From: Thermoactinomyces mirandus
Lineage (GTDB): Bacteria > Bacillota > Bacilli > Thermoactinomycetales > Thermoactinomycetaceae
Assembly (NCBI RefSeq): GCF_013868055.1
Contig: NZ_JACEOL010000035.1
Coordinates: forward strand, 1 to 41,887
Reading direction: 5' to 3'
Length of the DNA: 41,887 nt
Shown here: positions 33,697 to 41,872 of the stretch, in pieces
Layout: every line of letters starts with the position of its first letter
How positions within the stretch are numbered: the stretch's first letter is position 1
The notes under the pieces: generated by a model
Database searches by the model: none
What the model was told of the DNA's origin: nothing
Seen by the model: only the letters and a program-made list of their open reading frames with translations
Position numbers and translations under genes: made by a program

Positions 33697-34824
33697 TCAA
33701 TTGTGGAGTTTTTCAAGCAGTTCATGGACATCGACATACTCATATCCAAGGTCGGTGGCCACCGCTTTGTAGGTAATATTTCCATCCAGGGTGTTAATGC
33801 CCCTTGCCAGTGCCCTGTTTTCCAAAGCAGCCTGACGATAACCTTTATCTGCAATTTGCAAACCGTAATTTACGGTAACATTGGACAAGGCCAATGTTGC
33901 CGTACGCGGTACGGAACCTGGAATGTTTGGCACCGCATAATGAACTATCCCGTGTTTGACATACGTCGGGTCACTGTGGGAAGTGGTGCGGTCAACCGTT
34001 TCAATGGAGCCCCCCTGGTCGATCGCTACGTCGACGATTACAGAACCCGGCTGCATTTCCTTGACCATTTCTTCCGTTACCAGGCGCGGAGCACGTGCAC
34101 CGGGAATAAGAACCGCACCGACGAGCAAGTCCGCTTTTTTAACGGCACCCGCAATATTATACGGATTGGACATCAAGGTATTGATTCTGCCCCGGAACTG
34201 GTCATCCAGTTCCCGCAGGCGAACGGGATTAATATCGAGGATGGTTACGTTGGCACCCATTCCCATCGCTATTCTGGCTGCGTTGGTTCCGACAACCCCT
34301 CCGCCGACAACAACGACTTCAGCCGGCAATACTCCTGGCACTCCGCCCAGCAGTACACCTTTTCCGCCTTTTTGTTTTTCAAGATATTGTGCCCCGATTT
34401 GAATCGACATTCTGCCGGCAACTTCACTCATCGGCATTAACAACGGCAAGGAGTGGTTGTCCAATTGGATGGTTTCATAGGCAATGGCTGTTACCCTGTT
34501 TTTGAGTAAAGCTTCTGTCAACTCCGGTTCTGCTGCCAGGTGCAGATAGGTATACAGAATCAGTCCTTCACGGAAATATTGGTATTCTTCCGGCAACGGT
34601 TCTTTTACTTTTACAACCATCTCTGCAGACCAGGCTTCCCGGGCAGAACCTACAATTTTGGCCCCGGCTTCCAGATAATCATGATCCAAAAATCCGCTTC
34701 CTTCACCGGCATGGGTTTCCACCCGGACTTCGTGTCCATGGCTGACGTAAGAAGCTACAGCTGCCGGTGTCATTCCGACCCGATTTTCATTGTTTTTTAT
34801 CTCTTTGGGTACGCCAATTATCAT
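33697..34824 (-). CDS. ald: Alanine dehydrogenase
   Basis: A 375-residue enzyme of exactly the usual length. It converts L-alanine to pyruvate and ammonia with NAD and supports growth on alanine and sporulation in Bacillus. Active-site residues are in place: Arg15 (NRVGMTP), Lys74 (KVKEP) and His95 (YTYLHLA). The NAD-binding [20 protein letters not shown] is central. It is divergent from an AdeR-like activator, the arrangement expected for alanine-responsive control. Its -10 (TATACT on the minus strand at 34874-34869) has no good -35, which fits an activator-dependent promoter. Confidence 0.96.
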   Translation of the reverse strand: MIIGVPKEIKNNENRVGMTPAAVASYVSHGHEVRVETHAGEGSGFLDHDYLEAGAKIVGSAREAWSAEMVVKVKEPLPEEYQYFREGLILYTYLHLAAEPELTEALLKNRVTAIAYETIQLDNHSLPLLMPMSEVAGRMSIQIGAQYLEKQKGGKGVLLGGVPGVLPAEVVVVGGGVVGTNAARIAMGMGANVTILDINPVRLRELDDQFRGRINTLMSNPYNIAGAVKKADLLVGAVLIPGARAPRLVTEEMVKEMQPGSVIVDVAIDQGGSIETVDRTTSHSDPTYVKHGIVHYAVPNIPGSVPRTATLALSNVTVNYGLQIADKGYRQAALENRALARGINTLDGNITYKAVATDLGYEYVDVHELLEKLHN

Positions 34825-34868
34825 TGATGATCACCTTTTTATCTAATGATTGTAATTAGTACAAATTA

Positions 34869-34919
34869 AGTATAAAGTATTTATAAAGCGCTTCCATTAG
34901 ACAATTTGTCAAAAATTGT
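34869..34919. promoter_or_regulatory. Divergent ald/adeR control region with operator-like inverted repeat
   Basis: The minus-strand TATACT (34874-34869) is the likely -10 of ald; the base pairs 17-18 upstream do not resemble TTGACA. ACAATTT and AAATTGT (34901-34907 and 34913-34919) form a 7-bp inverted repeat with a five-base spacer, upstream of that promoter. It could be the binding site of the PucR-type regulator. Confidence 0.4.
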
Positions 34920-34973
34920 TTGTGTTTATTTTACACTCCAGCTACCATTTTATACAACAGAAGGTGAATCCCA

Positions 34974-36665
34974 TTGGCTTTTGAATCTTTTCTTACCTTG
35001 AAAGAAATTTTGAACCGTCCCACATTCGCACGTGCAAAAGTAATAGCCGGGCATAACGGATTGCATCGGAGGGTAAGGTGGGTTCATATTTTGGAGGTTT
35101 CCGAATTTGATACACTGATTAACGGGGAAGAAATGATCCTGGCTACGGGCATCAACTTTAAATCGTCTTCCGTGTCGCCTGCCCATTATCTGAAAAAATT
35201 GATTCACCTGAACGCATCTTGCTTATGTCTCGAACTGGGATATTATTTTCATGAGATTCCCGATGAATTGATCCAAATCGCAAACCAGCATGATTTCCCG
35301 TTAATCGCATTTCCCAACCAGATTCGTTTTGTAGATATTACACAGGATTTGCACGCTGTGATTATCAACCAGCATGTGCAACTGTTGCAAAACCTGGAAA
35401 CCCTGTCGCGGGAATTTCACCGGTTGAGCCTGGAGCCCAAAGGAACTGCCAATATTTTGAAAATGCTTTACAATAAAACCAGTTCACCAATTATTTATAT
35501 ATCCGGCAAGGGAAAACTTTCCCTTTTCCCCGATGACCATCCAAAGGAAAAAACTTCTTTGTCCAGGTTTCTTGAAAACAGGCTGGCCACATTTGATGAG
35601 AAAGATCCCGAACTTACTCCGGCCCACTCCTGGTCATTTGAAGAACAATATGTTCTCCTGCAGCCCATCCGCGCCATGGGGCAAACTCTGGCCTATATCG
35701 GCATGATCTGCAGCCGGAAACCGACCCGGTATGAATACCTGATTCTGGACTGGTCAGCGCTGGCGATTGCCCAGGACCTGATCCGCAAAAAATATATGGA
35801 AGAACGGCGCCTGCACTCGGAGAATGCCTGGGTGAACAACCTGCTCCACAATCGGCTGGATGAATCACAAATCCGCAAACATTTGCATGCCGATTACAAT
35901 GACTTGAACAACAGGCAAAGTTTTGTCACCTTGATTGAATGGAACAGGCCGATCGGCGAAGAACAGGAAACTCCGCTGGAAACGCCGGAATATATCCGGT
36001 ACGATTTTCCCGTTATTATCCGTTCCGCATTTGAACAGTACCGTTTTTTTCCCTTGATTACCCGTAATCATGAGCAGATTGCAATCATTGCCTTCGATCT
36101 CAATTCCCAAATCAGCTGGAAACAAAGGGTCAGACAGTTGCTTGAACAGATTCGAAGTACCAGCCGGAAAAAGCGCCAGGACCATCCGTTATTCAACGCA
36201 GGTGTGGGGCAACGCTACACGGGCTTCGCTTTCATTAACCAGAGTTTCAGGGAAGCCGACCAGGTGCTTGATCTCAACGACCGTCAGGATGATGCATTTG
36301 TCTTCTATGATGAACTGGGAATATTCCAGTTAATCCTGAACCTGAAAGAAGACAGCCAGTTAAAATCATACATCAGCCAGCATCTCGGATCGGTTATCGA
36401 ATACGACCGGCAGAAAAACAGCGATTTGCTGTATACGTTAAAAGTTTACCTGGATCACGACTGTTCCAAGAAAGCGGCTGCGGAACATTTGTATATTGTG
36501 CGCCAGTCCTTGTATTACCGTTTGCGGAAGCTGAAAGAATTATTGGGAGACCATTTCCTGTCAACCGAAAACAAGCTGACCTTGCAAGTTGCCTTGCGTG
36601 CCTGCCAGCTGGTTTATCCCGAATTGTTGACCAATCGTTCCAAAAAAAGGGGAAACCTTCAATAA
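34974..36665 (+). CDS. adeR: PucR-family transcriptional regulator, AdeR-like
   Basis: A 563-residue protein with an N-terminal PucR domain (starting FLTLKEILNRPTFARAKVIAG, about 8-130), a central GGDEF-like/CdaR region, and a C-terminal PucR helix-turn-helix (about 485-545; LKVYLDHDCSKKAAAEHL then VRQSLYYRLRKL). B. subtilis AdeR has this architecture and activates ald. The gene starts at TTG with SD AGAAGGTGA and is divergent from ald by about 150 bases, which makes AdeR function likely. The effector, presumably alanine, cannot be read directly. Confidence 0.85.
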   Translation: MAFESFLTLKEILNRPTFARAKVIAGHNGLHRRVRWVHILEVSEFDTLINGEEMILATGINFKSSSVSPAHYLKKLIHLNASCLCLELGYYFHEIPDELIQIANQHDFPLIAFPNQIRFVDITQDLHAVIINQHVQLLQNLETLSREFHRLSLEPKGTANILKMLYNKTSSPIIYISGKGKLSLFPDDHPKEKTSLSRFLENRLATFDEKDPELTPAHSWSFEEQYVLLQPIRAMGQTLAYIGMICSRKPTRYEYLILDWSALAIAQDLIRKKYMEERRLHSENAWVNNLLHNRLDESQIRKHLHADYNDLNNRQSFVTLIEWNRPIGEEQETPLETPEYIRYDFPVIIRSAFEQYRFFPLITRNHEQIAIIAFDLNSQISWKQRVRQLLEQIRSTSRKKRQDHPLFNAGVGQRYTGFAFINQSFREADQVLDLNDRQDDAFVFYDELGIFQLILNLKEDSQLKSYISQHLGSVIEYDRQKNSDLLYTLKVYLDHDCSKKAAAEHLYIVRQSLYYRLRKLKELLGDHFLSTENKLTLQVALRACQLVYPELLTNRSKKRGNLQ

Positions 36666-36670
36666 ATGCA

Positions 36671-36699
36671 AAAACCGAACTTTTTACAAGTTCGGTTTT
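36671..36699. terminator. Bidirectional terminator between adeR and holB
   Basis: AAAACCGAAC (36671-36680) pairs with GTTCGGTTTT (36690-36699). It is followed by T residues on both strands. The two genes converge on it. Confidence 0.9.
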
Positions 36700-36727
36700 T
36701 TACTGAAAAAATCATCGATCCTGCTGA

Positions 36728-37741
36728 TCAGACTTTTGACAAAGGAATCAACTGCCAGCCATTTTCCATGCTTAACCGGTTCTGCTGAATGGACAGGATC
36801 ATTTGTTCCAGAATTCCCTGCCAACTGAGCTGGGATTTGCCCAAAAGTCGGCGGGCAATCAGGACATTGTCCATTGCCATGACAATTCGCTCTGATGGTT
36901 GCTTTGCGCTGATCGGTCCCACGCTGGAATCGTGGAAAATCTCCGTTTCCCCTTTTAACGGATAGAGCAGCAAGTCCCGATAAAACAGGAGCAGAATATC
37001 CAGCAGGAAATGGGTCCGCTCTGCCTGCACTTCTTCAACAAACCATGGTTCTGACAGCGTGATGATAGCCTCAGGGCTTGACGAAAGGATCTGGCTTCCC
37101 CACTCCATCACCTTCTGATATGCCAAATCAATCCGGTCCAACTCTTCTTTCTTCACATCAAACCGGTACGGCAAATTGGCAAACAGGCGCGCCAGATGTT
37201 CCGGAATCCCCATTTTCAAATACCTGGCTGCTTTGGCCGAGGGGGAAAGTTCAGGAAAACGTACCAATTGGCAACGGGATCTGATAGTAGAGAGAATGTC
37301 GGCCAATCTCTCCGTAATCAATATGACCATCATGGCCGGGTACGGCTCTTCCAGAAACTTCAACAAACTGTTAGCCGCTTCAGCCCTCATCTTGTCTGCT
37401 TCTTCCAGCACAGCCACTCTGGTTACCCCTTCCGGAGCGCTGTAACGAAACCGTGATTGCAATTGCCTGAGCTGGGCGATCTTGATGACGTTCCCGTCGG
37501 GACGGATCATAACAACATCCGGATGATTCCCCTGCTCAATCTGGATACAGGAAGAGCACTTACCGCAGGCGGATCCCTCCTGCCGTTCACAGTTAACAGT
37601 CTTCGCCAGTTCCAAAGCCAGTTCTCTCTTGCCGGTATCTTTGGGACCATAGAAAATATAGGCATGAGCCAGCCTGTTGGAACGAAATGCATTTCGCAGT
37701 ATTTCCAACAGTTGAGGCTGCACAAGATTGCGATCAGACAT
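36728..37741 (-). CDS. holB: DNA polymerase III delta-prime subunit
   Basis: A 337-residue clamp-loader subunit. It has the P-loop GPKDTGKR (32-39), the zinc-binding cysteines 51, 59, 62 and 65, LEEADKMRAEAANSLLKFLEEP, and the SRC motif in TIRSRCQLVRF, as in delta-prime proteins of the AAA+ clamp loader. The SRC arginine contacts ATP in the neighbouring gamma/tau subunit. In most Bacillales holB lies with tmk, yaaQ, yaaR and yaaT; here it stands alone. It may be a moved gene or a second copy. No SD of full strength is visible before the ATG. Confidence 0.9.
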   Translation of the reverse strand: MSDRNLVQPQLLEILRNAFRSNRLAHAYIFYGPKDTGKRELALELAKTVNCERQEGSACGKCSSCIQIEQGNHPDVVMIRPDGNVIKIAQLRQLQSRFRYSAPEGVTRVAVLEEADKMRAEAANSLLKFLEEPYPAMMVILITERLADILSTIRSRCQLVRFPELSPSAKAARYLKMGIPEHLARLFANLPYRFDVKKEELDRIDLAYQKVMEWGSQILSSSPEAIITLSEPWFVEEVQAERTHFLLDILLLFYRDLLLYPLKGETEIFHDSSVGPISAKQPSERIVMAMDNVLIARRLLGKSQLSWQGILEQMILSIQQNRLSMENGWQLIPLSKV

Positions 37742-37929
37742 GACAAAGCCTCCTGTCTGCCTCCAGACTTTCTATTAATCTTCGCACGTTTTCGCGGGAA
37801 AAATCAAGCAAGTGTCACCAGGCTGACCGAACAGTTGTCTGGATTTCCTCCGGCCCGTGTCTGAAACAATTGGAAACAAAGCTGCAAGCGGGTCCAAAAA
37901 GAAGGTTTCTCCAAGTTTTTACAATTTGT

Positions 37930-37960
37930 TTGTTTTTATTCTAAAATAAAATAAAAACAA
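37930..37960. repeat. 31-bp inverted repeat
   Basis: TTGTTTTTATT (37930-37940) and AATAAAAACAA (37950-37960) are perfect 11-bp arms around a nine-base spacer. The element lies about ten bases upstream of a TATGAT hexamer (37970-37975) that may be a -10, so it could be an operator or a curved UP-like element. No good -35 accompanies the hexamer. Confidence 0.5.
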
Positions 37961-37981
37961 CTTGTATGTTATGATATTTGG

Positions 37982-38186
37982 GGCCAGCCAGGATTGATAT
38001 TTCATTGTTTCTCTCCAACTACGGTAGAGGCAAAGTGTTTAAAAATATGTTAAAACAAAATCGAAGTATCATAAGCAAGCAGAAATAAACCCGTTTTGGC
38101 AACCAGATCTTTTCAAATCGTTATATTTTCGCCAGCAATTTTATTGAAAGAAATGATCTGTCCGGATGTTCGGACAAACTTTTTTT
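37982..38186 (+). promoter_or_regulatory. Candidate untranslated leader with attenuator before the DUF1904-like gene
   Basis: TGTCCG (38159-38164) and CGGACA (38171-38176) form a stem followed by seven T residues (38180-38186), an intrinsic terminator placed just before the SD (AAAGGAAA) and 17 bases before the ATG. Such placement suggests attenuation. About 200 bases of leader lie between a possible -10 (37970) and this terminator. I could not match it to a known riboswitch; a fragment reading AAACCCG then GGCAACC recalls S-box text, but other S-box elements are missing. Confidence 0.4.
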
Positions 38187-38202
38187 AGAAAGGAAATGAA
38201 TC

Positions 38203-38553
38203 ATGCCTTATCTTCGGTTCAAAGGATTTCCCAAACATGCACTGGAACGGTTGGCACCGCAAATTGTAACTCATTTTGCCAATATGGCACAGGTTTCTGA
38301 AGAAAAAGTTAAAATTGAACTGCTTTCAGTTGAGCCAATCACCCATTCTCCCCGTTCACTGGAGATCATGATGTTTCCCCGCAGTAAAAAAATACATGAC
38401 CGGCTGGCTGAAAAACTTAATCAGCTTTTAAATGAAAACGGTTTTAAAAATACACATATCTTTTTTATTCTTCTGTCTCCTTCATTGTATTACAAGAATG
38501 GACAGTCGCTGGAAGAGATTCCTTCTCCTCCCTTCTCTCTGCTGTCTCCCTGA
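38203..38553 (+). CDS. DUF1904 / tautomerase-like small protein
   Basis: A 116-residue protein starting MPYLRFKGFP. The Pro directly after the initiator Met, the strand-helix pattern KHALERLAPQIVTHFANMA, and the strand with KIELLSVEP resemble the tautomerase/MIF fold and the DUF1904 family, in which Pro1 would be the catalytic base. Enzymatic activity has not been shown for that family to my knowledge. The C-terminal 20 residues are low-complexity (S, P, L). SD AAAGGAAATG precedes the ATG. Its transcript may be attenuated by the terminator right upstream. Confidence 0.55.
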   Translation: MPYLRFKGFPKHALERLAPQIVTHFANMAQVSEEKVKIELLSVEPITHSPRSLEIMMFPRSKKIHDRLAEKLNQLLNENGFKNTHIFFILLSPSLYYKNGQSLEEIPSPPFSLLSP

Positions 38554-38561
38554 TTGTCCGC

Positions 38562-38598
38562 TGTCCACCCGGATCGCCGGGAAGATGCCGGGTGGACA
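38562..38598 (+). terminator. Terminator of the DUF1904-like gene
   Basis: TGTCCACCCGG (38562-38572) pairs perfectly with CCGGGTGGACA (38588-38598) around a 15-base loop. The tail is AT-rich rather than a clean T-run. Confidence 0.6.
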
Positions 38599-38644
38599 AA
38601 TTTATTACAAATTTGTTATATTTTATTATCAATTGATAATTCCC

Positions 38645-38674
38645 TTGCAATCAAAAAACGGTTAACCGTATACT
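38645..38674 (+). promoter_or_regulatory. degV promoter with internal palindrome
   Basis: TTGCAA (38645-38650) and TATACT (38669-38674) with an 18-base spacer. ACGGTTAACCGT (38658-38669) is a perfect 12-bp palindrome lying in the spacer and touching the -10, a classic repressor position. Candidate regulators of fatty-acid genes exist in this phylum, but the palindrome does not obviously match FapR or FabT sites. Confidence 0.6.
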
Positions 38675-38698
38675 GTAAGTATTTAAGGAGGCTATGTA

Positions 38699-39541
38699 AT
38701 GAAGATTGCACTGGTCACAGACAGCACCTGTGACTTACCCCATGAGTTGACAGGCCAATTCAACATTCATGTCGTTCCGCTTCGAATCATCTATTCGAAC
38801 GGCGAATACCGCGACGGCATTGATATCACTACCGAGCAGATTATGGATCGCCTCGATGAGGAGATTCCCAAAACATCAATGCCTTCGCTGGAAGATATAA
38901 ACAATCTGTACAGAAACTTGCAAAACGAGGGCTATACCCATTGCATCGTACTGACCCTTTCTGCTTCGCTCAGTGGAACACATAACGCTTTCCGTTTATG
39001 CGCACAGGATTTTCCCGGCATGAGAATCGATGTGATCGATTCCAAAGGGGTTTCCTGGATGCTGGGCTTTCTCGTTTTGGAAGCAGCCCGGTTAATACGG
39101 GAAAAAACCGATTACCAGGAAATATTGTCGATAATCAGCCAAATCAAAGGCAAAATCAAAGCCTATTTTATTCTTGATACGCTGGAATACGTTCAGGCGG
39201 GCGGCCGGATTGGAAAAGTGGCCAAATCACTGGGTTCCATGCTGAACCTGAAACCGATTATAACCTTTGACGAGAATGGCAAACTGCACCCGCACACGAT
39301 TGCCCGTGGCAAACAGCAGGCGCTCAAAAAACTGATCAGCCCGATTTATCAGCAAATCGCGTCAACACGCGCCCGGATTGGCATTTTGCACAGCAGGGCA
39401 GAAAAAGAGGCTGAAGCGCTCAAGAGACGGTTGAAAGACCTGGAAAATGTTGTCCAATTATACATCGGTTCGATCGGTCCAACCCTTTCTGTGCATGCCG
39501 GCCCCGGCCTGTTGGGAATGGTTGTTTATCCGCTTGACTAA
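38699..39541 (+). CDS. DegV family fatty-acid-binding protein
   Basis: A 280-residue EDD-fold DegV protein. The N-terminal VTDSTCDLP, KTSMPS and the LSASLSGTHNAF loop (about 90) contact the fatty-acid carboxylate, and DTLEYVQAGGRIGKVAKSLG is the second signature. DegV proteins (FakB) bind a fatty acid and present it to the kinase FakA to make acyl phosphate for phospholipid synthesis. Genomes usually hold several with different chain preferences, which sequence alone does not show. SD AAGGAGG precedes the ATG. Confidence 0.93.
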   Translation: MKIALVTDSTCDLPHELTGQFNIHVVPLRIIYSNGEYRDGIDITTEQIMDRLDEEIPKTSMPSLEDINNLYRNLQNEGYTHCIVLTLSASLSGTHNAFRLCAQDFPGMRIDVIDSKGVSWMLGFLVLEAARLIREKTDYQEILSIISQIKGKIKAYFILDTLEYVQAGGRIGKVAKSLGSMLNLKPIITFDENGKLHPHTIARGKQQALKKLISPIYQQIASTRARIGILHSRAEKEAEALKRRLKDLENVVQLYIGSIGPTLSVHAGPGLLGMVVYPLD

Positions 39542-39547
39542 ACATCG

Positions 39548-39584
39548 CATCCACCTCTGGCAATCAGAAGTGGATGGTTTTTTT
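39548..39584 (+). terminator. Intrinsic terminator of degV
   Basis: CATCCAC-TCTG (39548-39559) pairs with CAGA-GTGGATG (39565-39576), one mismatch, followed by G and seven T residues. No comparable T-run is seen for the convergent terpene cyclase gene. Confidence 0.9.
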
Positions 39585-39601
39585 CATCGCGGGCAACAAA
39601 C

Positions 39602-41491
39602 CTATGAGCCATATTTATCGAGATAATGAGACAAGGTGATTAAAGGCCAAACATATGGATAACTGTGGTAATTGATATAAAACTGGCCGGCAAGACCCGC
39701 ACCTGTCGGATAGGACCAGACCTCCGGTTCCCGCTCTTCCATCAGTTCCAGCAAGCGGAGAATTCCCTTTTCAATGGCAGGAGTGGGCTGGTCATGACAA
39801 GCAATCAGAGCGTCCAGCGCCCACGCTGTCTGAACCGGAGTTGAAAAAGAAAGAGAAACAAATCTTTGTTCCACATCACTGTAACAGGATTCTCCCCATC
39901 CCCCATCCGACCGTTGTTTATTTAACAAAAAACGAATCCCTTTTTGCACACAAATGTTGTCAGCAGGCACTCCCACTGCTGCCAAGCCTTTCAAAGCTGC
40001 CCACGTTCCATAAATGTATGAAATTCCCCAACGGCCAAACCATGAGCCATCCGCCCGCTGGTGATGGTACAGCCAGCTCCAGGCCCGTCTTGCTTCAGGC
40101 CGGTTAATGGTCCACTTAAGTTCAGACCCCAAAAAGGATAGTACGCGCCCGGTCAGGTCTGCCGTGGACGGATCGCCCCAAATTGTCTTTCCGTCCCGAT
40201 AGGGCAGCAGCCTGAGCCAGGCTTTATTCGTATTTTTTTCGAATGCCGGCCAGCCCCCGTCCCCATTTTGCATGTTTAACAGCCACTGCAAACCTCTTTT
40301 CCATTCATCCTGCGCAAAACCAGCGCGGACAGTAGGAGCAATGGCTTCCAGGACCTGCACCGTATCATCCACGTCAGGATTGATGGTATTGGAATGGGAA
40401 AATCCCCACCCGCCCGGGATGGCGCAAGGATTGCGAAAATGCCAGTCACCCCATTTGGTGTGCTGTTTTGACAGGAGGTACTTCATTCCTTTCTGAATGG
40501 CGAAATGGTCGAAAAATATGCCGCCTTTCTGCAATGCGGTCATGACGAGCGACGTATCCCATATGGTTGAAGTCGTTTCCTGCAAATGTGCTCCTCCGGG
40601 CAGCGGGAAAATCAAGTGGGCCAGTCCGTCCATCGCTTTTTGAATCACCTGGTGACCGGTCGGATATTTTAACGACAACAGGGCAAAGATCAGCAAAAAT
40701 GTACTGGTCATGTAACTGTACAGGGTTCCGTCTTCTTCGATGCGCGACAAAAGAAAATTTTCTCCCCAATGAATCGCCCGCTCATGAATCTTTTCCCTGA
40801 ACAATGCCGATGTTTTAACCGCAGGCAGCAGATCTTCCTTTGTCCAGAAATAATCGGGATGCATCCGTTCCATATACGCCCGGGAGGAAGCGGGCAACCA
40901 ATCTTCCACTTCCCGAAATCCTTGCAAACGGACATAAAAATCCTGATCAGATACCAAAATAATGGGAGCGACATGAACACGCGTATAACCGACAAAGTCA
41001 AAAAAATTGACCGGACTCCAGACAGGCAACAAAAAAAATTCCACAGGCAGTTTTATAAAACGGGACCAACTTCGATGGCCCAACAGTGCCAGCATCACTT
41101 TGGTCAGGGAACTTGCCCGGTTGACGCCCCCATGAGCGAGGAGAAAGTCACGCGCCTTTTTGAGGGCCGGATCAGTTGGTTTTCTTATGCCGGCATATAA
41201 CAAGGCGACAGAAGCATCCAGTGTGGCCGAAACACTTCCTTCCCTCTCATCGGGAAAGGTTTTCCAAGTGCCGTCTGCTGTCTGTTTGTCCAGAATCCGC
41301 TCAATAATTGAGGATAGTGCAGCTGTTTTGGGCCATGACAAGACCTGATGCAGCAACAGATAATAGGCATCCGTCATGACGCCGCTTTCAAAACAGAACG
41401 GCCAGGTTCCTTCCGGGCTTTGCCTGCCAAGCAGTTCCCTGCTGATCCGGTGAATCATTTCCCGCACCTCAACGATCCATTGACCTTGCAT
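39602..41491 (-). CDS. sqhC: Sporulenol synthase / squalene-hopene cyclase family protein
   Basis: A 629-residue terpene cyclase with several QW repeats (for example RQSPEGTW, KQTADGTW, QNGDGGW, QRADGSW, QRSDGGW) and the catalytic acid motif DVDD at residues 373-376, equivalent to DxDD of A. acidocaldarius squalene-hopene cyclase. From memory, the segment DGTLYSYMTSTFLLIFALLSL, NPCAIPGGWGFS and the end QFYINYHSYPYVWPL follow the B. subtilis SqhC (sporulenol synthase) subtype rather than the A. acidocaldarius enzyme. That suggests a sporulenol-like or C35 terpene product in spores. SD AAGGAG precedes the ATG at 41491; the 115-codon open extension upstream only mirrors the opposite-strand gene. 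Confidence 0.88.
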   Translation of the reverse strand: MQGQWIVEVREMIHRISRELLGRQSPEGTWPFCFESGVMTDAYYLLLHQVLSWPKTAALSSIIERILDKQTADGTWKTFPDEREGSVSATLDASVALLYAGIRKPTDPALKKARDFLLAHGGVNRASSLTKVMLALLGHRSWSRFIKLPVEFFLLPVWSPVNFFDFVGYTRVHVAPIILVSDQDFYVRLQGFREVEDWLPASSRAYMERMHPDYFWTKEDLLPAVKTSALFREKIHERAIHWGENFLLSRIEEDGTLYSYMTSTFLLIFALLSLKYPTGHQVIQKAMDGLAHLIFPLPGGAHLQETTSTIWDTSLVMTALQKGGIFFDHFAIQKGMKYLLSKQHTKWGDWHFRNPCAIPGGWGFSHSNTINPDVDDTVQVLEAIAPTVRAGFAQDEWKRGLQWLLNMQNGDGGWPAFEKNTNKAWLRLLPYRDGKTIWGDPSTADLTGRVLSFLGSELKWTINRPEARRAWSWLYHHQRADGSWFGRWGISYIYGTWAALKGLAAVGVPADNICVQKGIRFLLNKQRSDGGWGESCYSDVEQRFVSLSFSTPVQTAWALDALIACHDQPTPAIEKGILRLLELMEEREPEVWSYPTGAGLAGQFYINYHSYPYVWPLITLSHYLDKYGS

Positions 41492-41639
41492 CGCACTACT
41501 CCTTAAATTTCTTCTCTTTACAACATATTCAACGGGCGGTGATAAATGACCGGTCCAGTTCAAATCTTGGCAGTAAAATATCTTGGCATAAAAACAGTTA
41601 TTTTTTAAAAAAATACATTTTAAAAAAGGAGGGTAACCC

Positions 41640-41846
41640 ATGACAGTTGGTACAAAGCTGAAACAAACTATCGCCAGCGCAGAAAGTGTGGCGGCAAATT
41701 TGCGTTCTTTTTCGCTGGATACGGATAACCGGCAGGCAAAACAGCTATACAGCCAGTTGGCACAAAATATGGATTCCGTTGTGCAGCAATTAAAAGAACG
41801 GGAACAACAGGTTGCCAGTGAAGAGCCACAATACAATCAATCATAA
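41640..41846 (+). CDS. DUF1657 sporulation-associated small protein
   Basis: A 68-residue, mostly helical protein starting MTVGTKLKQTIASAES and ending EEPQYNQS. It matches the DUF1657 family, which typically begins MTVGxxxKQTLAS and ends with REEPQYK-like text and is found beside SpoVAC/D/E and YhcN genes in spore formers. Function is unknown; expression in the forespore has been inferred for relatives. Here it is divergent from the cyclase gene rather than near spoVA. SD AAAGGAGGG lies six bases upstream. Confidence 0.85.
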   Translation: MTVGTKLKQTIASAESVAANLRSFSLDTDNRQAKQLYSQLAQNMDSVVQQLKEREQQVASEEPQYNQS

Positions 41847-41852
41847 AAAAAT

Positions 41853-41872
41853 AGAGATCCAAACGGATCTCT
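41853..41872 (+). terminator. Hairpin after the DUF1657 gene, abutting the right IS end
   Basis: AGAGATCC (41853-41860) pairs perfectly with GGATCTCT (41865-41872). A T-run is present only on the minus-strand side; on the plus side the IS terminus begins directly, so the original tail may have been displaced. The hairpin shares its last three bases with the IS-identical sequence. Confidence 0.6.

Noticed and set aside
33697..34440. Plus-strand 296-codon frame opposite ald
   Set aside because: Antisense shadow; the alanine dehydrogenase on the minus strand is unambiguous.
38085..38115. Fragment similar to S-box (SAM-I) riboswitch text
   Set aside because: Only AAACCCG and GGCAACC are shared; the other conserved S-box helices and loops are absent.
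41492..41836. 115-codon N-terminal extension of the terpene cyclase
   Set aside because: It is Cys-rich text opposite the DUF1657 gene; the cyclase family starts at the ATG with AAGGAG.
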